From: a bacterium
GTDB taxonomy: Bacteria > UBP13 > UBA5359
Reading direction: 5' to 3'
DNA: 5,438 nucleotides
Assembly: GCA_028699365.1 (NCBI GenBank)
Contig: JAQVUQ010000207.1
Coordinates: 1-5,438, forward strand
Shown: positions 1 through 5,438 of the stretch, one piece after another
How the letters are laid out: the number at the start of each line of letters is the position of its first letter
Numbering within the stretch: the stretch's first letter is position 1
Notes under the pieces: model-generated
Told to the model about the DNA's origin: nothing
Databases searched by the model: none
The model's input: the letters and a program-made list of their open reading frames with translations, nothing else
Translations under genes and position numbers: made by a program

Positions 1-811
<811 letters not shown>

Positions 812-820
812 TCCTTCCGT

Positions 821-830
821 CTCCTCCTTT
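821..830 (-). promoter_or_regulatory. Strong ribosome binding site of tuf
   Basis: The minus strand reads AAAGGAGGAG here, an almost full match to the anti-Shine-Dalgarno sequence. The GGAGG core ends about 11 nt before the tuf ATG, which is a little long. A second purine patch, GGAAGGA, lies directly before the ATG. It is the best ribosome binding site in the window, fitting the high expression expected of EF-Tu. Confidence 0.8.
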
Positions 831-860
831 GATCACGGTCGGAGCACGTCCTCCCGCATC
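831..860 (-). other. Possible imperfect hairpin in the fusA-tuf spacer
   Basis: In the minus-strand RNA, GAUGCGG (860-854) can pair with CCGUGAUC (838-831) with one bulged G, and an inner GAG/CUC pairing is separated by a CGA bulge, enclosing a GACGUG loop. The structure ends exactly where the tuf Shine-Dalgarno sequence begins. It has no U-tract, so it is not an intrinsic terminator. It may simply be a chance pairing. A role in mRNA processing or stability is possible but not shown by sequence alone. Confidence 0.3.
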
Positions 861-884
861 AAAACTCAATATTGCAAGAATTTA

Positions 885-2963
885 CTAACTCTTGGTACTG
901 CCTATAATTTCCTGCGCTATGCTTGCCGGTACTTCAGCAAAGTGCGCAAACTCCATACTGTATGTCGCCCTGCCCTGTGTTCTGGAACGCAAATCCGTAG
1001 CGTAACCGAACATCTTGGACAGCGGAACGATGGCCACTACTTCATGAACATTGCTCATCGGCTGCCGCATCTGCTCCACGTGACCTCTTCTGGAGTTGAG
1101 ATCGCCCATTACATCGCCAAGATACTCTTCCGGCGTGGTGACCTCTACTCTCATGACCGGCTCCTTGATGATAGGCGAGGCTTTCTTGACTGCCGCCTGC
1201 AAGGCCATGGAACCGGCGATTTTGAAAGCCATCTCGGAAGAATCCACCGGGTGGAAAGAGCCGTCATATAAAGTTACTTTGATATCGATAAGGTTGTAGC
1301 CGGCCAGAATGCCTCTCTCCATGGCCTCTCTGGCACCAGCCTCGACCGCGGGAATATACTCCCTGGGAACAACGCCGCCGACAATAGCATTGACGAATTC
1401 GAATCCTTTTCCGGGCTCAATCGGCTCAACTTCCAGCCACACATGGCCAAACTGTCCACGGCCGCCGGTCTGGCGAATAAATCGTCCTTCAGCCTTCGCG
1501 GCAGAAGTAATGGTCTCTTTATAGTTAACCTGTGGTGCACCGACATTGGCATCAACGCCGAATTCACGCATCAGCCTGTCTATAATTATCTCCAGATGGA
1601 GCTCACCCATACCTCTTATGATGGTCTGTCCCGTATCTTCATCTACAAAGGTCCTGAAAGTCGGGTCTTCCTCAGCCAGCTTTACCAGCGAGGCACCCAT
1701 CTTATCCTGGTCAACCTTCGTCTTCGGCTCAATAGCCACTGAAATTACCGGTTCAGGAAACTCTATGGCTTCAAGAATGATAGGCGCGGTGTCGCTGCAG
1801 AGCGTATCGCCGGTAGAGGTGACTTTAAGCCCTACGGCACCGAGTATATCCCCGGCGTAAGCAACATCGACCTCTTCACGCTTATTGGCATGCATCCTGA
1901 GTATGCGACCGATACGCTCGCGCTTTCCCTTGACGGAGTTATATATGTAAGACCCGCTGGGGAGGTTACCGGAATAAACCCTGAAGAAGGTCAACTTTCC
2001 CACATAAGGATCCGTGGCAATCTTGAAGGCTAAGGCACTGAAAGGCTCGTCATCTGCCGCCTTTCGTGAAATGACCTCGTTGGATTGCGGGTCCATCCCC
2101 TCCACATCCGCGACATCCAGTGGTGAAGGCAGATAGCTTATTACTGCATCCAGCAACGGCTGAACACCCTTGTTCTTGAAGGAAGATCCGCAAAACACGG
2201 GTACAACCTGAGCACTCAAAGTTGCCAGCCTGATGCCGTGCCGGATCTCGTCATCCGTCAGCTCTTCGCCGTCGAGATACTTGGCCATAAGGACATCGTC
2301 CGCTTCGGCGGCAGCCTCGAGGATACGCTCCCTGGCCGCCAGGGCGACAGACATCATCTCTTCCGGCACATCCTGAACCTCGAACTCGGTTCCCAGCGTC
2401 TCCGTGTAAACGTAAGCCTTCATCGCAACAAGATCTATCATGCCGCGGAAGACATCCTCGGCACCTATCGGCAATTGCAGCGCCAGAGCATTGCTGCCCA
2501 ATCTGCTGCGTATGCTTTCAACAACCTTATTGAAATCGGCGCCCGTCCTGTCCATCTTGTTCACGAACGCTACTCTGGGCACGGCATAACGGTTTGCCTG
2601 GCGCCATACGGTTTCAGACTGCGGCTGAACACCGCCCACGGCGCAGAATATAGCCACTACTCCATCCAGAACTCTAAGGGAACGCTCGACTTCGACGGTA
2701 AAGTCCACATGTCCGGGAGTATCGATAATGTTGATATTATAACCATCCCAGAGACAAGAAGTAGCAGCGGATGTAATTGTGATACCCCGCTCCTGCTCCT
2801 GCACCATCCAGTCCATGGTGGCTTCGCCCTCATGGACCTCGCCGATACGGTGTACTTTTCCCGTATAGAAGAGTATCCGCTCGGTAGTCGTAGTCTTACC
2901 GGCATCTATATGTGCGGCAATACCTATATTACGTATTTTATCCAGATCAAAAACTCTTGCCAT
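885..2963 (-). CDS. fusA: Elongation factor G (EF-G1 type translocase)
   Basis: EF-G is the GTPase that drives tRNA-mRNA translocation and, with ribosome recycling factor, splits ribosomes after termination. The 692-residue product has the usual full length. Domain I (G domain) shows G1 AHIDAGKT (17-24), G2 RGITI (59-63), G3 DTPGH (81-85), G4 NKMD (135-138) and a G5 region CGSSFKNKG (258-266). Domains II and III follow, with [14 protein letters not shown] at 451-464. Domain IV carries [15 protein letters not shown] (497-511) and the tip motif [11 protein letters not shown] (571-581), whose His571 corresponds to the tip histidine that enters the decoding site. Domain V has [19 protein letters not shown] (609-627). 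No key motif is missing. The start [18 protein letters not shown] matches the family. It lies 33 nt after rpsG and 73 nt before tuf, in the classical str order, and stops with TAG. Its codons are mixed, unlike those of tuf. Confidence 0.99.
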   Translation of the reverse strand: MARVFDLDKIRNIGIAAHIDAGKTTTTERILFYTGKVHRIGEVHEGEATMDWMVQEQERGITITSAATSCLWDGYNINIIDTPGHVDFTVEVERSLRVLDGVVAIFCAVGGVQPQSETVWRQANRYAVPRVAFVNKMDRTGADFNKVVESIRSRLGSNALALQLPIGAEDVFRGMIDLVAMKAYVYTETLGTEFEVQDVPEEMMSVALAARERILEAAAEADDVLMAKYLDGEELTDDEIRHGIRLATLSAQVVPVFCGSSFKNKGVQPLLDAVISYLPSPLDVADVEGMDPQSNEVISRKAADDEPFSALAFKIATDPYVGKLTFFRVYSGNLPSGSYIYNSVKGKRERIGRILRMHANKREEVDVAYAGDILGAVGLKVTSTGDTLCSDTAPIILEAIEFPEPVISVAIEPKTKVDQDKMGASLVKLAEEDPTFRTFVDEDTGQTIIRGMGELHLEIIIDRLMREFGVDANVGAPQVNYKETITSAAKAEGRFIRQTGGRGQFGHVWLEVEPIEPGKGFEFVNAIVGGVVPREYIPAVEAGAREAMERGILAGYNLIDIKVTLYDGSFHPVDSSEMAFKIAGSMALQAAVKKASPIIKEPVMRVEVTTPEEYLGDVMGDLNSRRGHVEQMRQPMSNVHEVVAIVPLSKMFGYATDLRSRTQGRATYSMEFAHFAEVPASIAQEIIGSTKS

Positions 2964-2975
2964 TCGGACCCATTA

Positions 2976-2980
2976 CCTCT
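2976..2980 (-). promoter_or_regulatory. fusA ribosome binding site with long spacing
   Basis: The only Shine-Dalgarno-like sequence before fusA is AGAGG, which ends 12 nt before the fusA ATG, longer than the usual 5-9 nt. A second ATG (2973-2971) sits between them in another frame and opens an 8-codon frame ending with TGA at 2947, overlapping the fusA start. The family N-terminus makes the ATG at 2963 the true fusA start. Confidence 0.55.
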
Positions 2981-2996
2981 ATCTTAATATCTTAAA

Positions 2997-3467
2997 TTAC
3001 CATCTGTAATGAGCAAAAGCCTTGTTGGCTTCAGCCATTTTGTGAGTATCCTCACGCTTCTTTATGGTTGCACCCAGACCCTGAGCGGCATCCATGAGTT
3101 CACCTGACAACTTCTCATGCATACTCTTCCCCGGGCGCTTGCGTGCAAACCCCAGCATCCATCTTATGGCCAGTGCGATCCTGCGATCAGGCCTGACCTC
3201 GATCGGCACCTGATACGTAGCTCCACCGACACGCCGCGACTTGACTTCTATAACGGGTGCGGCATTCTTGATGGCATCTTCGAAAACCTCGATCGGGTCA
3301 CGACCGCTCTTCTCTCTGATAGTTTCCATAGACTGATAGAATATATCCTCAGCTATGCTCTTTTTGCCCCGCTGCATCAGGTTGTTGATAAACCGCCCCA
3401 CTAACTGGCTGTTATAAACGGGGTCAGGTGTAATCTCTCTTCTGGGTACTGCGCCTTTCCTTGGCAT
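2997..3467 (-). CDS. rpsG: 30S ribosomal protein S7
   Basis: S7 is the primary assembly protein that nucleates the head of the 30S subunit by binding the 3' major domain of 16S rRNA and lies near the E site. The 156-residue product has the family's normal length. Visible marks are the basic N-terminus [18 protein letters not shown], the helical segment around [19 protein letters not shown] (22-40), the RNA-binding beta-hairpin [18 protein letters not shown] (79-96) and the C-terminus [15 protein letters not shown]. The gene begins only 15 nt after the rpsL stop, with a G-run (GGGGG) as a weak Shine-Dalgarno sequence, so translational coupling to rpsL is likely. In E. coli, S7 represses the operon by binding a spacer of about 100 nt between rpsL and rpsG. 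A 15-nt spacer cannot hold that structure, so any S7 feedback here must act elsewhere. It stops with TAA, 33 nt before fusA. Confidence 0.99.
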   Translation of the reverse strand: MPRKGAVPRREITPDPVYNSQLVGRFINNLMQRGKKSIAEDIFYQSMETIREKSGRDPIEVFEDAIKNAAPVIEVKSRRVGGATYQVPIEVRPDRRIALAIRWMLGFARKRPGKSMHEKLSGELMDAAQGLGATIKKREDTHKMAEANKAFAHYRW

Positions 3468-3482
3468 TATTCAACCCCCATA

Positions 3483-3854
3483 TTATTTCGGCCTCTTGGT
3501 GCCGTATTTAGAGCGACTCTGACGTCTGTCGGCAGTACCGGCAGTATCAAGCGTGCCCCTTATTATATGATAACGAATACCAGGTAAATCCTTTACCCTG
3601 CCGCCGCGTATAAGCACTACGGAGTGCTCCTGCAGGTTATGTCCGATACCGGGAATATAAGCCGTGACTTCTATTCCGTTAGTGAGTCGGACTCTGGCAA
3701 CTTTACGCAAAGCCGAGTTCGGCTTTTTCGGTGTGGTGGTATAAACCCTGGTGCATACGCCTCGCTTCTGCGGCGATCCCTTCAAAGCAGGAGCGTCTGT
3801 CTTCTTGATTATGGGCTCCCTTTTCTTTCTGACCAGTTGTGCTATGGTCGGCAT
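3483..3854 (-). CDS. rpsL: 30S ribosomal protein S12
   Basis: S12 sits at the interface of the 30S decoding centre and controls accuracy. It is the classical target of streptomycin-resistance mutations. The ATG at 3854 gives a 123-residue protein starting [14 protein letters not shown], as in the family. The frame stays open upstream to 3956, but that extension runs through a strong hairpin and the Shine-Dalgarno sequence and is not part of the protein. Visible motifs: [21 protein letters not shown], with the lysine of the first streptomycin site at K43, and [14 protein letters not shown], with the second at K88, both the drug-sensitive residues. D89 is the aspartate methylthiolated in some bacteria. 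The C-terminus is [10 protein letters not shown]27 replaces the cysteine found in many S12 proteins, and I70 stands where many have Glu or Val ([13 protein letters not shown]). It is the first gene of the str transcript and stops with TAA 15 nt before rpsG. Confidence 0.99.
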   Translation of the reverse strand: MPTIAQLVRKKREPIIKKTDAPALKGSPQKRGVCTRVYTTTPKKPNSALRKVARVRLTNGIEVTAYIPGIGHNLQEHSVVLIRGGRVKDLPGIRYHIIRGTLDTAGTADRRQSRSKYGTKRPK

Positions 3855-3861
3855 ACTCTGA

Positions 3862-3870
3862 CTCCCTTCG
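3862..3870 (-). promoter_or_regulatory. rpsL ribosome binding site
   Basis: The minus strand reads CGAAGGGAG here, about 7 nt before the ATG at 3854. This supports the short S12 start over the upstream in-frame ATGs. The site begins five bases after the base of the GGAA-tetraloop hairpin (3876-3897), so access of the ribosome could depend on that structure. Confidence 0.75.
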
Positions 3871-3875
3871 TTATC

Positions 3876-3897
3876 CCGCCCTCCTTCCGGAAGGCGG
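3876..3897 (-). promoter_or_regulatory. 9-bp hairpin with a GGAA (GNRA) tetraloop beside the rpsL ribosome binding site
   Basis: The minus-strand RNA reads CCGCCUUCC, GGAA, GGAGGGCGG. All nine positions pair, one of them as U-G, and the loop fits the GNRA consensus, a common RNA-protein and tertiary-contact loop. The 3' arm itself holds GGAGGG, so the stem hides a second Shine-Dalgarno-like sequence about 20 nt upstream of the start. There is no U-tract, so it is not a terminator. It is most likely part of the rpsL translational control region. Confidence 0.65.
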
Positions 3898-3909
3898 CCC
3901 GGATAAATT

Positions 3910-3938
3910 AAGCCCCTCACGCAACGCATGAGGGGCTT
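3910..3938 (-). promoter_or_regulatory. 13-bp hairpin in the rpsL leader; candidate attenuator
   Basis: The minus-strand RNA reads AAGCCCCUCAUGC, a GUU triloop, then GCGUGAGGGGCUU. All 13 positions pair, with a single U-G. It is followed by AAUUUAUCC, a stretch rich in U but not an uninterrupted U-run. The hairpin lies within the predicted leader, about 185 nt after the likely transcription start and 55 nt before the rpsL ATG. It could be a leaky intrinsic terminator (attenuator) or simply a stable structural element. An alternative pairing of GCAUG (3947-3943) with CAUGC (3930-3926) would compete with the top of the stem. Confidence 0.6.
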
Positions 3939-4022
3939 GATAGCATGCATAAACATGGTAAGCCGTTAGACGTTACGCATCGGTAATATAATCCATCACA
4001 TTTCTCTTATCGGTCGGTCGCA

Positions 4023-4041
4023 AAAACTCCCCACCCGTTTT
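4023..4041 (-). promoter_or_regulatory. Short hairpin with a G-rich loop and U-run in the rpsL leader
   Basis: In the minus-strand RNA, AAAAC (4041-4037) pairs with GUUUU (4027-4023) around a nine-base loop GGGUGGGGA. One further U follows. The stem is AU-rich and weak, and it shares two bases with the 3' arm of the proposed pseudoknot stem (4040-4046), so the two may exclude each other. The G-rich loop could pair with C-runs downstream, but I found no long match. Confidence 0.3.
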
Positions 4042-4115
4042 GATCGCTGCCTCCGGCCAGGCCGGAAAAACACTCTTCAGTGTTTGTGACGCAAGGTTCG
4101 ATCAATTAAGCGTCA
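4040..4115 (-). ncRNA. Candidate pseudoknotted leader RNA of the str operon
   Basis: Four pairings are seen in the minus-strand RNA, in 5' to 3' order. UGACGC (4115-4110) pairs with GCGUCA (4092-4087). UUGAUCG (4105-4099), lying in the loop of that stem, pairs with CGAUCAA (4046-4040). Between the two 3' arms sit a perfect AAACACU/AGUGUUU hairpin with a GAAG loop (4085-4068) and a UCCGGC/GCCGGA hairpin (4066-4052). Because the first two stems interleave, together they form a pseudoknot. The block starts some 8 nt after the likely transcription start. Ribosomal-protein operons often begin with such RNAs, which bind one of the encoded proteins. Here S7 or S12 would be the natural candidates, but that is inference. 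I do not recognise it as a named family. Confidence 0.5.
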
Positions 4116-4128
4116 AATGGACCTACCT

Positions 4129-4157
4129 ATATTATCACGAGCATTCAAGGCTGTCAA
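4129..4157 (-). promoter_or_regulatory. Sigma70-type promoter of the str operon
   Basis: The minus strand has TTGACA (4157-4152), a 17-bp spacer and TAATAT (4134-4129). The -35 is perfect and the -10 differs from TATAAT at two positions, but a TG one base upstream makes it an extended -10. An A-tract (AAAAAA, 4166-4161) lies a few bases upstream of the -35, as in UP elements of strong promoters. The expected start is a purine at 4122-4124. The position, after rpoC and before rpsL, shows that the str operon does not depend only on read-through from rpoBC. Confidence 0.88.
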
Positions 4158-4166
4158 CGCTTTTTT

Positions 4167-4324
4167 AAGGCACAAAGGCACAGAACTGAAAGCGTGTATT
4201 CCAAGTCAGGCACAAAGGCACAAAGTTTCAGCATAGCTGCCCAAGTATTATAGAACCAAGCCCAAGAATTACGCTTGAAGTAATACTTACAAACGGACCG
4301 AAACCCTCTATGCCTTTGTGCCTG
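4167..4324 (-). repeat. Intergenic GGCACAAAGGCA repeats forming a long imperfect inverted repeat
   Basis: Three copies of one motif lie between rpoC and the promoter: AAGGCACAAAGGCACA (4167-4182), CAGGCACAAAGGCACAAAG (4207-4225) and the inverted TGCCTTTGTGCCTG (4311-4324). The second and third form a perfect 14-bp inverted repeat. Inside it GTTTC (4225-4229) faces GAAAC (4300-4304), and AAGTATTA (4243-4250) faces TAATACTT (4281-4288), so the 118 bp from 4207 to 4324 can fold as one interrupted stem. It begins 15 nt after the rpoC stop and may act as an end structure for the rpoC mRNA, though no U-tract follows. It has no coding capacity, so a small dispersed repeat or a remnant of a miniature mobile element is also possible. 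A TATAAT sequence (4252-4247) inside it has no matching -35. Confidence 0.6.
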
Positions 4325-4339
4325 TCGTGCAAACGTACC

Positions 4340-5438
4340 CTATTCAAGCACCGCTTCATTTTCAGCCTCAGGAACGGCTACGTCGGTCGCTTCCGCAACA
4401 GGCTCCAGCCCCTGATCAGCAGCCATATCCTCAACGATTTCATCCGTTACGGCATCCTGCCCCAGTTCCGCCACTATATTCTCTTCCAGGCTCTGAGCAC
4501 CGGGCACGAAGATGTCCACATTCTTGTAACGCGGCATTCCCGTCCCTGCCGGTATCAGCTTTCCGATAATGACGTTCTCCTTGAGGCCGATCAACGAGTC
4601 TCCCTTGCCCTTGGTGGATGCATCCGTCAGAACCCTGGTCGTCTCCTGGAAGGATGCCGCCGACAGGAAGCTGTCCGTAGCCAGTGAAGCCTTGGTAATG
4701 CCCAGCAGGATAGGCTTGGCGCTGGCCGGCTCGCCGCCATCGGCCAGAACTCTGTTGTTCTCATCCTCGAACGCGAACGTATCTATCAGTTCGCCCGGCA
4801 GGAAATCGGTGTCCCCGATATCCTCCACGCGTACCTTCCGCAGCATCTGCCGCACTACCACTTCGATATGCTTATCATTGATATCCACACCCTGTGAACG
4901 GTAGACGGATTGTACCTCGCGGACCATATAATTCTGGACTTCCTGAACACCTCTGATGTTAAGGACGTCGTGAGGATTTATGGAACCCTCGGTCAAACGA
5001 TCTCCGGGAAGAACCTCATCCCCGTTAACCACCTCAAGGCGTGCGCCGTAGGGAACGGTGTAAGCCTTCTCCTCATCGTCTTCCGATTTAATAATTATCT
5101 TACGAAGGCCTTTAACCTCAGCAATTTCAACAATACCCTTCATATCGCTGACAATAGCCAGTCCCTTGGGCTTGCGGGCCTCAAAGAGCTCTTCCACACG
5201 GGGCAGACCCTGTGTGATATCCTCGCCTCGCAACGCCACGCCGCCGGTATGGAAAGTACGCATGGTCAACTGAGTGCCCGGCTCACCGATCGACTGAGCG
5301 GCGATGATACCTACAGCCTCACCGATCTCCGCCATAGTACCCGTTGCCAGATCCCGTCCATAGCAGGCTGCACATATTCCGAACCTGGTGCGGCAGGTCA
5401 ATGCGGAACGGACCTTAACGGCTTTGATCCCGGCCTCT
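4340..5438 (-). CDS. rpoC: DNA-directed RNA polymerase subunit beta-prime, C-terminal 365 residues (5' end beyond the right edge)
   Basis: Beta-prime forms, with beta, the catalytic cleft of RNA polymerase. The frame is open to the right edge, so the gene is cut by the window. The TTG at 5401 that could look like a start is an internal leucine codon (VRSALTC). Numbering from the first full codon at the edge, C15, C22 and C25 ([15 protein letters not shown]) are three of the four zinc ligands, the first lying outside the window. [18 protein letters not shown] leads into the trigger loop [10 protein letters not shown], with M59, R60 and H63, the residues that contact the incoming nucleotide. 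The trigger loop continues directly into [20 protein letters not shown], so the large SI3 insertion of proteobacteria is absent. The protein ends in an acidic tail (about 35 residues, [11 protein letters not shown] to ENEAVLE). It stops with TAG, 182 bp before the -35 of the str promoter. Confidence 0.98.
   Translation of the reverse strand, partial: EAGIKAVKVRSALTCRTRFGICAACYGRDLATGTMAEIGEAVGIIAAQSIGEPGTQLTMRTFHTGGVALRGEDITQGLPRVEELFEARKPKGLAIVSDMKGIVEIAEVKGLRKIIIKSEDDEEKAYTVPYGARLEVVNGDEVLPGDRLTEGSINPHDVLNIRGVQEVQNYMVREVQSVYRSQGVDINDKHIEVVVRQMLRKVRVEDIGDTDFLPGELIDTFAFEDENNRVLADGGEPASAKPILLGITKASLATDSFLSAASFQETTRVLTDASTKGKGDSLIGLKENVIIGKLIPAGTGMPRYKNVDIFVPGAQSLEENIVAELGQDAVTDEIVEDMAADQGLEPVAEATDVAVPEAENEAVLE

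Larger units (their letters stand above)
3855..4123 (-). promoter_or_regulatory. Long 5' leader of the rpsL-rpsG-fusA-tuf transcript
   Basis: From the predicted transcription start (around 4122-4124) to the rpsL ATG is about 268 nt with no convincing gene. It contains the pseudoknot candidate near the 5' end, a less structured middle part (about 3940-4020, including a tandem GACCGACCG), the 13-bp hairpin, and the GGAA-tetraloop hairpin next to the ribosome binding site. Such a length and density of pairing is more than a simple leader needs and suggests post-initiation control of the operon. Confidence 0.6.

Noticed and set aside
2238-2987. 249-codon plus-strand open frame opposite the start of fusA
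   Set aside because: It is exactly antisense to conserved EF-G sequence, its translation has no recognisable motif, and long antisense frames are expected opposite GC-rich conserved genes.
3855-3956. 34-residue N-terminal extension of S12 (in-frame ATG at 3956)
   Set aside because: S12 proteins start at MPTI. The extension runs through the 13-bp hairpin, the GGAA hairpin and the Shine-Dalgarno sequence and has no family counterpart.
4068-4085. AAACACU-GAAG-AGUGUUU hairpin followed by two more U as an early intrinsic terminator
   Set aside because: The stem is AU-rich and the tail is only two bases beyond the stem before CCGG; it fits better as an internal arm of the pseudoknot candidate.
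4093-4109. Resemblance of the leader segment (UUAAUU...GAUCGAACCUU) to 16S rRNA around UUUAAUUCGAUG...GAACCUU, as possible rRNA mimicry for S7 binding
   Set aside because: The match is short, AU-rich and needs a deletion of about ten bases; I cannot separate it from chance without an alignment of related leaders.
4247-4252. TATAAT on the minus strand as a second str promoter
   Set aside because: The position 17 bp upstream reads AGCGTA, with no acceptable -35 at 16-18 bp and no extended -10; the promoter at 4129-4157 is far better.
4310-4687. 125-codon plus-strand frame at the rpoC end
   Set aside because: It is antisense to the rpoC C-terminus and begins inside the intergenic repeat; no ribosome binding site or known motif.

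Overview
The window is a stretch of bacterial chromosome carrying one end of the rpoBC cluster followed by the streptomycin (str) operon, all on the minus strand. In transcription order it holds the 3' part of rpoC (RNA polymerase beta-prime, entering at the right edge), a 485-bp intergenic region, rpsL (S12), rpsG (S7), fusA (EF-G) and the 5' two thirds of tuf (EF-Tu, leaving at the left edge). Every other long open frame, including a 249-codon plus-strand frame opposite the start of fusA, looks like a shadow of these genes.

The organism is a bacterium. EF-Tu carries a four-cysteine insertion ([11 protein letters not shown]) between the G5 motif and domain 2. As I recall, this is a feature of Chloroflexota/Dehalococcoidia-like EF-Tu. 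Heavy use of the ATA isoleucine codon, a beta-prime trigger loop without the large proteobacterial SI3 insertion, and the protein sequences overall are compatible with that. I put it at moderate confidence (about 0.5), and only from memory of the families.

Region by region (minus strand, right to left): 5438-4340 is the rpoC C-terminal part, including three of the four zinc cysteines and the trigger loop. 4324-4167 is a non-coding block with three copies of a GGCACAAAGGCA motif, one inverted, which together can fold into a long imperfect stem. 4157-4129 is a near-consensus sigma70-type promoter with an extended -10 and an upstream A-tract. About 4123-3855 is a leader of roughly 268 nt with several strong secondary-structure elements: a possible pseudoknot enclosing two hairpins, a 13-bp hairpin followed by a U-rich stretch, and a 9-bp hairpin with a GGAA tetraloop next to the rpsL ribosome binding site. 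Then come rpsL, rpsG, fusA and tuf with spacers of 15, 33 and 73 nt.

The genes form a growth-rate module: RNA polymerase, two 30S proteins that shape decoding and the head of the small subunit, the translocase, and the aminoacyl-tRNA delivery factor. The proteins themselves are conventional. The less ordinary signals are the long structured rpsL leader (a candidate ribosomal-protein autoregulatory RNA), the possible metal-binding cysteine cluster in EF-Tu, and a sharp change of codon choice at the start of tuf.
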